Below, one piece after another: positions 60,916 through 64,000 of a stretch of 64,000 nt of DNA. The translations under genes were made by a program, and so were the position numbers. The stretch is from the NCBI GenBank assembly GCA_034008185.1, contig CM067095.1:8974610-9038609 (forward strand). The letters are read 5' to 3'. Numbering within the stretch: position 1 is the stretch's first letter; each line of letters opens with the position of its first letter. A model generated the notes under the pieces. It did not search any database and was not told the DNA's origin. It was given only the letters and a program-made list of their open reading frames with translations. This DNA comes from Gorsachius magnificus (Eukaryota > Chordata > Aves > Pelecaniformes > Ardeidae).

Positions 60916-63676
60916 AAAGGCAGCAGCAGAGAAGCACTGCCTGCCTGTAGCCTTGGCTGGGTGCATCTGCTTGGTCAGTCCTGTTCCCATGTTGCCGGCT
61001 GGCCTTCCATTTTATTGCAAGGACAAGTTATTACTGAGATAACGCTCCTGTTTTCTGGAGTAATAGTGTTTTGGGTTTTAGTTGGCTATCGCCCTAAAGA
61101 TCAACAAGGCTCAGTTTTCCGTAATTGCAGGCCTTGGAGTGTATGGGCAGCTGAGGCGGCTTTCATATCTTGGATGTCTGGTGTATTATTTATCAATAAC
61201 ATCAGGAATTTATGGGCTTGGTGTCAAGATTACCCAAGGAGCTCTAGTTATGAGAAACATGACAAGAATGTGGCCAGGTACTCCTAGCATGTGTCTGCAG
61301 ACATCCATATGTGCTGGGCTGCGTGTTGGCATGCATTTCAGTCTCCCATGTACTAACAAATGCTGCACCATTTTAGGCACAAACCTACAAAGCAGCCCGT
61401 GTGGGTGGATGCCTTGGCAAGGCCCTCTGAATTCTGAAAGTCTTTGTTTGCCAGCACAGGAGGGAAACATGCAGCCCCTAGAAAAAATAGTTCGATGCAC
61501 GTTTGTAAAATCCACAGCCTCACTGCTATTGATTATGGATTTTGTGATACCTACATTTGGGGCTCAGATTCCTTCATCACTGACACTTAAACTTGGAGAC
61601 AGTCTAGTTAAAAGCCAAGGAACACCTTACGTGTTGTTTGTGTATTCTTTGTACAACCTGTGCAATTTTGGCAAATAGGAAGAAGAGAAAATACCATCAC
61701 ACTTTGCTTAAAAAGAAACCCTTTCAAAGTTCTGGTGCATATGATGTGTTTTATAGAAAGGGAATTGAGCTGAACTAGTACTAAAGTGACATGCTTGATC
61801 GCTGAGGAGAGGAGATGTAATGATTTTGGACAGCAACTGTCAGGGTTAAGAAAGTTATTTGTTCCATTGGTTTATGGCACAGACTAGTAGTATTTTATTG
61901 TCAAACAGAATTAGTTTTATATCAAGAAGAGTGATTACTTGGGTTCACTGTGTTTGAGATTAAACTTGACGATTTCATGTCCATTATTGATTTAGGCTTT
62001 ACATTCAGAGAAGTAGCGGTTTATATTTTACTTAAGGGGATTTGATCACAGTAGATGTAATCTTCAATGGTTTCTGCAAATAAATTAGTAAAGTTGCTAT
62101 TCCTCTTACAGTAACTGAAGAAGAAAAGTGAAGGAGGCTAGAAAAAAAGACCTTATTATCTCAACAAGACCAGTGCAAAAAGGTCTAGAGAAGATGGCAA
62201 AAAAATGCTGCTTACCTTTTCTGGTGTGCAAGGGACATGCTAACACCTGAGCATGGCATGCACAAAGCAGGAACCACACAGCAGATACTCGGTCATGGCA
62301 CAGTGCAGCTCTAGACTCAGATGATATGTATTTGACAAAGGGATGCCAAAAACTAACTGTACGTAATCTCCTCTAATTTATCCTCAAATTACACCAAAGG
62401 AGAGAGGGAAAGCCAAGGTGCTTTCCAACATTAGAATGGGGTCAATGAAGCACCAAATGTGGGCGGCCTTTGTAGGAGGCAATGTGCAATGTGTGTAATA
62501 TGTGTCGTTAAAAATAGCCCCTTTCGCAACATCTTAAATCAGACAGTCTGTTAGAACATGCCATGAAGAACCAACCAAGCAGTGTGGTCTGATCTGGGTC
62601 CTGATCTGCTGCAGCTGGGAAATCTGTAACCAAGAGAAGACAGATGGTTTGTGGCCAGCCAGGGCTCTGCTCCCTTGGGCAGTGGTGCGTGTCTACAGAG
62701 GGAGGAGAGAAAGCATTTCATGGAAGCCACTGTCAAAAGTAGGCCATATCAACTTGAGAGCTCTGCATGCAGCATTTCCCAAGGGATGGATGGTATGGGA
62801 TGCTACCTTCACCATGAGCAGTTGTGGGAGCAGAAACAAGTAGTGGTAGCTTTATTTAGAGCTGTCATATTCAGGCCATCATGGTTCCAAGCTCCTCTGG
62901 CTTCCAAAATACGGTCCTTTTTTAGACCTCTCCTCAGACATAGATGCCTCAGTAGATGCTGAACTAGCACTGCACCCTTAAAAACATTGTGGAGCTACTT
63001 GGCTAGCATCGAGTTATGCTACCTTTGCTGTCTCCCCCCTTCCTCTTTCTGCCCTACTGTATGCTTGTATGTTGCCTCTGTGATTTAGGCGATTTTCAAA
63101 TATGGTAGAACAGGGACCATAATGCACATCTTTAAAGGTATTTAGACTTGTCCAGCACCTGCGTGCAGAGGATTTTCACCTGCATGCTTACATAGCCTTG
63201 ACCTAGCCAGAATCACTGCAGCTAACCTAAAAAAACCCCTCGGCGTGCAGACAAGTCTGACACCGTGTGGGATGTACTGAGCTCCAGCTCAGCATTCCTT
63301 GAGTCCCCAGCTCCCATGAGGTTTCCTGTTTCTATGCCTGTCTATACATTGCCTGCTACTACTAGACGGTAAGTCAAGAAACAAACCTGAAATTGTGTTA
63401 TTTTCCCTGCCCAGAATGCAGTACACAAAACACCCTCTGCAACTAAGCATTTGTTGCACAGTTAAACATTAGTAGCTAAAAAGGTGTATAGCAGCTGATG
63501 TCAGCCAAGGCTCATGTAATGATTCCTCTTCTGCAGTTTGGGATACTCCTAGTCCTTCATTCTCTGCAGTGTATTTAGTTCATTAGGGACACAGTAAAGC
63601 ACAGTTCTGCCCCTTCTGCCGTATCCCCGAGTGTCCTGTGTTTACTAACTCATTTTTTCAATTAGTATTTCAATTA
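60916..63676. other. Gene-free DNA; long open frames without gene signals
   Basis: Two overlapping plus-strand frames (60766-61287 and 61082-61678) and one minus-strand frame (61210-61515) stay open here. The 198-codon frame begins at TTG, its first ATG comes 56 residues in, and no family is recognised. The less AT-rich composition explains the lower stop-codon density. About 63130-63160 weakly echoes an amniote repeat. Confidence 0.45.
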
Positions 63677-64000
63677 GTGCCCTTTGCCTTTTGTCCTTTC
63701 ACTGAACAACATGGAGAATAACCTGGCTCCGTCTTCTTTATTCTCTCCCATCAGATACTTACAAACATTGTTAAGATCACCCCTGAGAGACTGAGACTTC
63801 TCCAGGCTAAACAGTGCCAGCTCTCTCAGCCTCGCCTCACGTGTCAGATGCTGCAATCCCTTAATCATCTTCCTGGCCATTCACTGGACCTGTTATGGCA
63901 TGTCTATGTCTTTCATACAGCGGGGTATCCAGAGCTGAAAGCAGTACTCCAGAAGTGGTCTCACCAGTGCTAAGTAGCTTTTTCCAGGCTTTGGAAAGAG
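63677..64000 (-). mobile_element. CR1 LINE fragment, minus strand, continues past the window edge
   Basis: Read on the minus strand from the right edge, the order is a GGTGAGACCACTTCTGGAGTA block, then AGGATGATT, then a LRELALFSLEKSQSLRGDLNNV-like stretch (LRELALFSLEKS visible), then a CKYLMG..DGARLFSML stretch, ending near 63677. This is the late ORF2 region of CR1. The frame is open for 68 codons. The last roughly 300 bp of CR1, including the 3' untranslated region and terminal repeats, are absent at the 63677 side, which is unusual because CR1 normally loses its 5' end. The 5' end lies outside the window. Confidence 0.9.

Noticed and set aside
63674..63880. 68-codon minus-strand open frame as a gene
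   Set aside because: It is late CR1 ORF2 sequence.
1..64000. CRISPR array, bacterial operon or phage-like gene order
   Set aside because: There are no regularly spaced direct repeats, no dense coding and no bacterial gene families; repeats and composition indicate a bird genome.

Overview
This window looks like nuclear DNA of a bird, most likely a neoavian. It is AT-rich, holds no open reading frame that behaves like a gene, and carries bird-type interspersed repeats: chicken-repeat-1 (CR1) LINE fragments, a solo endogenous retrovirus LTR of a type I recognise from neoavian genomes, and very old amniote SINE/LINE relics (MIR-like and tRNA-SINE-like). All repeat names are recognised by eye from memory of consensus sequences and were not checked against a repeat library.

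Layout. 1-17 kb is AT-rich non-coding DNA with one palindromic amniote-type relic (2750-2818) and one well-preserved MIR-like tail (9032-9187). 17.04-17.70 kb is a GC-richer island with two CCAAT boxes and a YY1-like motif, whose nature I could not settle. 17.7-31.5 kb is unique-looking DNA with scattered relics and a 33-bp local duplication. 31.5-39.4 kb is the repeat-dense part: a palindromic relic, a roughly 730-bp endogenous-retrovirus-associated segment with internal degenerate tandem repeats (32034-32765), a strong 62-nt hairpin (34121-34182), a minus-strand MIR relic (34590-34720), and a complete 583-bp solo LTR with a perfect 5-bp target duplication (37962-38544). 39.4-49 kb is quiet apart from a potential G-quadruplex tract, a homeodomain-motif-rich AT block and one more palindromic relic. 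49.6-50.3 kb is the 3' end of an ancient CR1 LINE. 50-64 kb holds two tRNA-SINE-like relics, a younger CR1 3' end (57690-57915) and a minus-strand CR1 fragment that runs off the right edge (63677-64000).

No protein-coding exon, tRNA, rRNA, CRISPR array or gene cluster could be supported, so the window is best read as intergenic DNA or the inside of a very long intron. The longer open frames are either CR1 or retroviral repeat DNA, antisense shadows of those, or unrecognised frames with no supporting signal; several have no ATG start. I did not find a new biological system. The items most worth a second look are the 34.1-kb hairpin, the 17-kb GC-rich island, the 45-kb AT-rich motif cluster and the retroviral segment at 32 kb.
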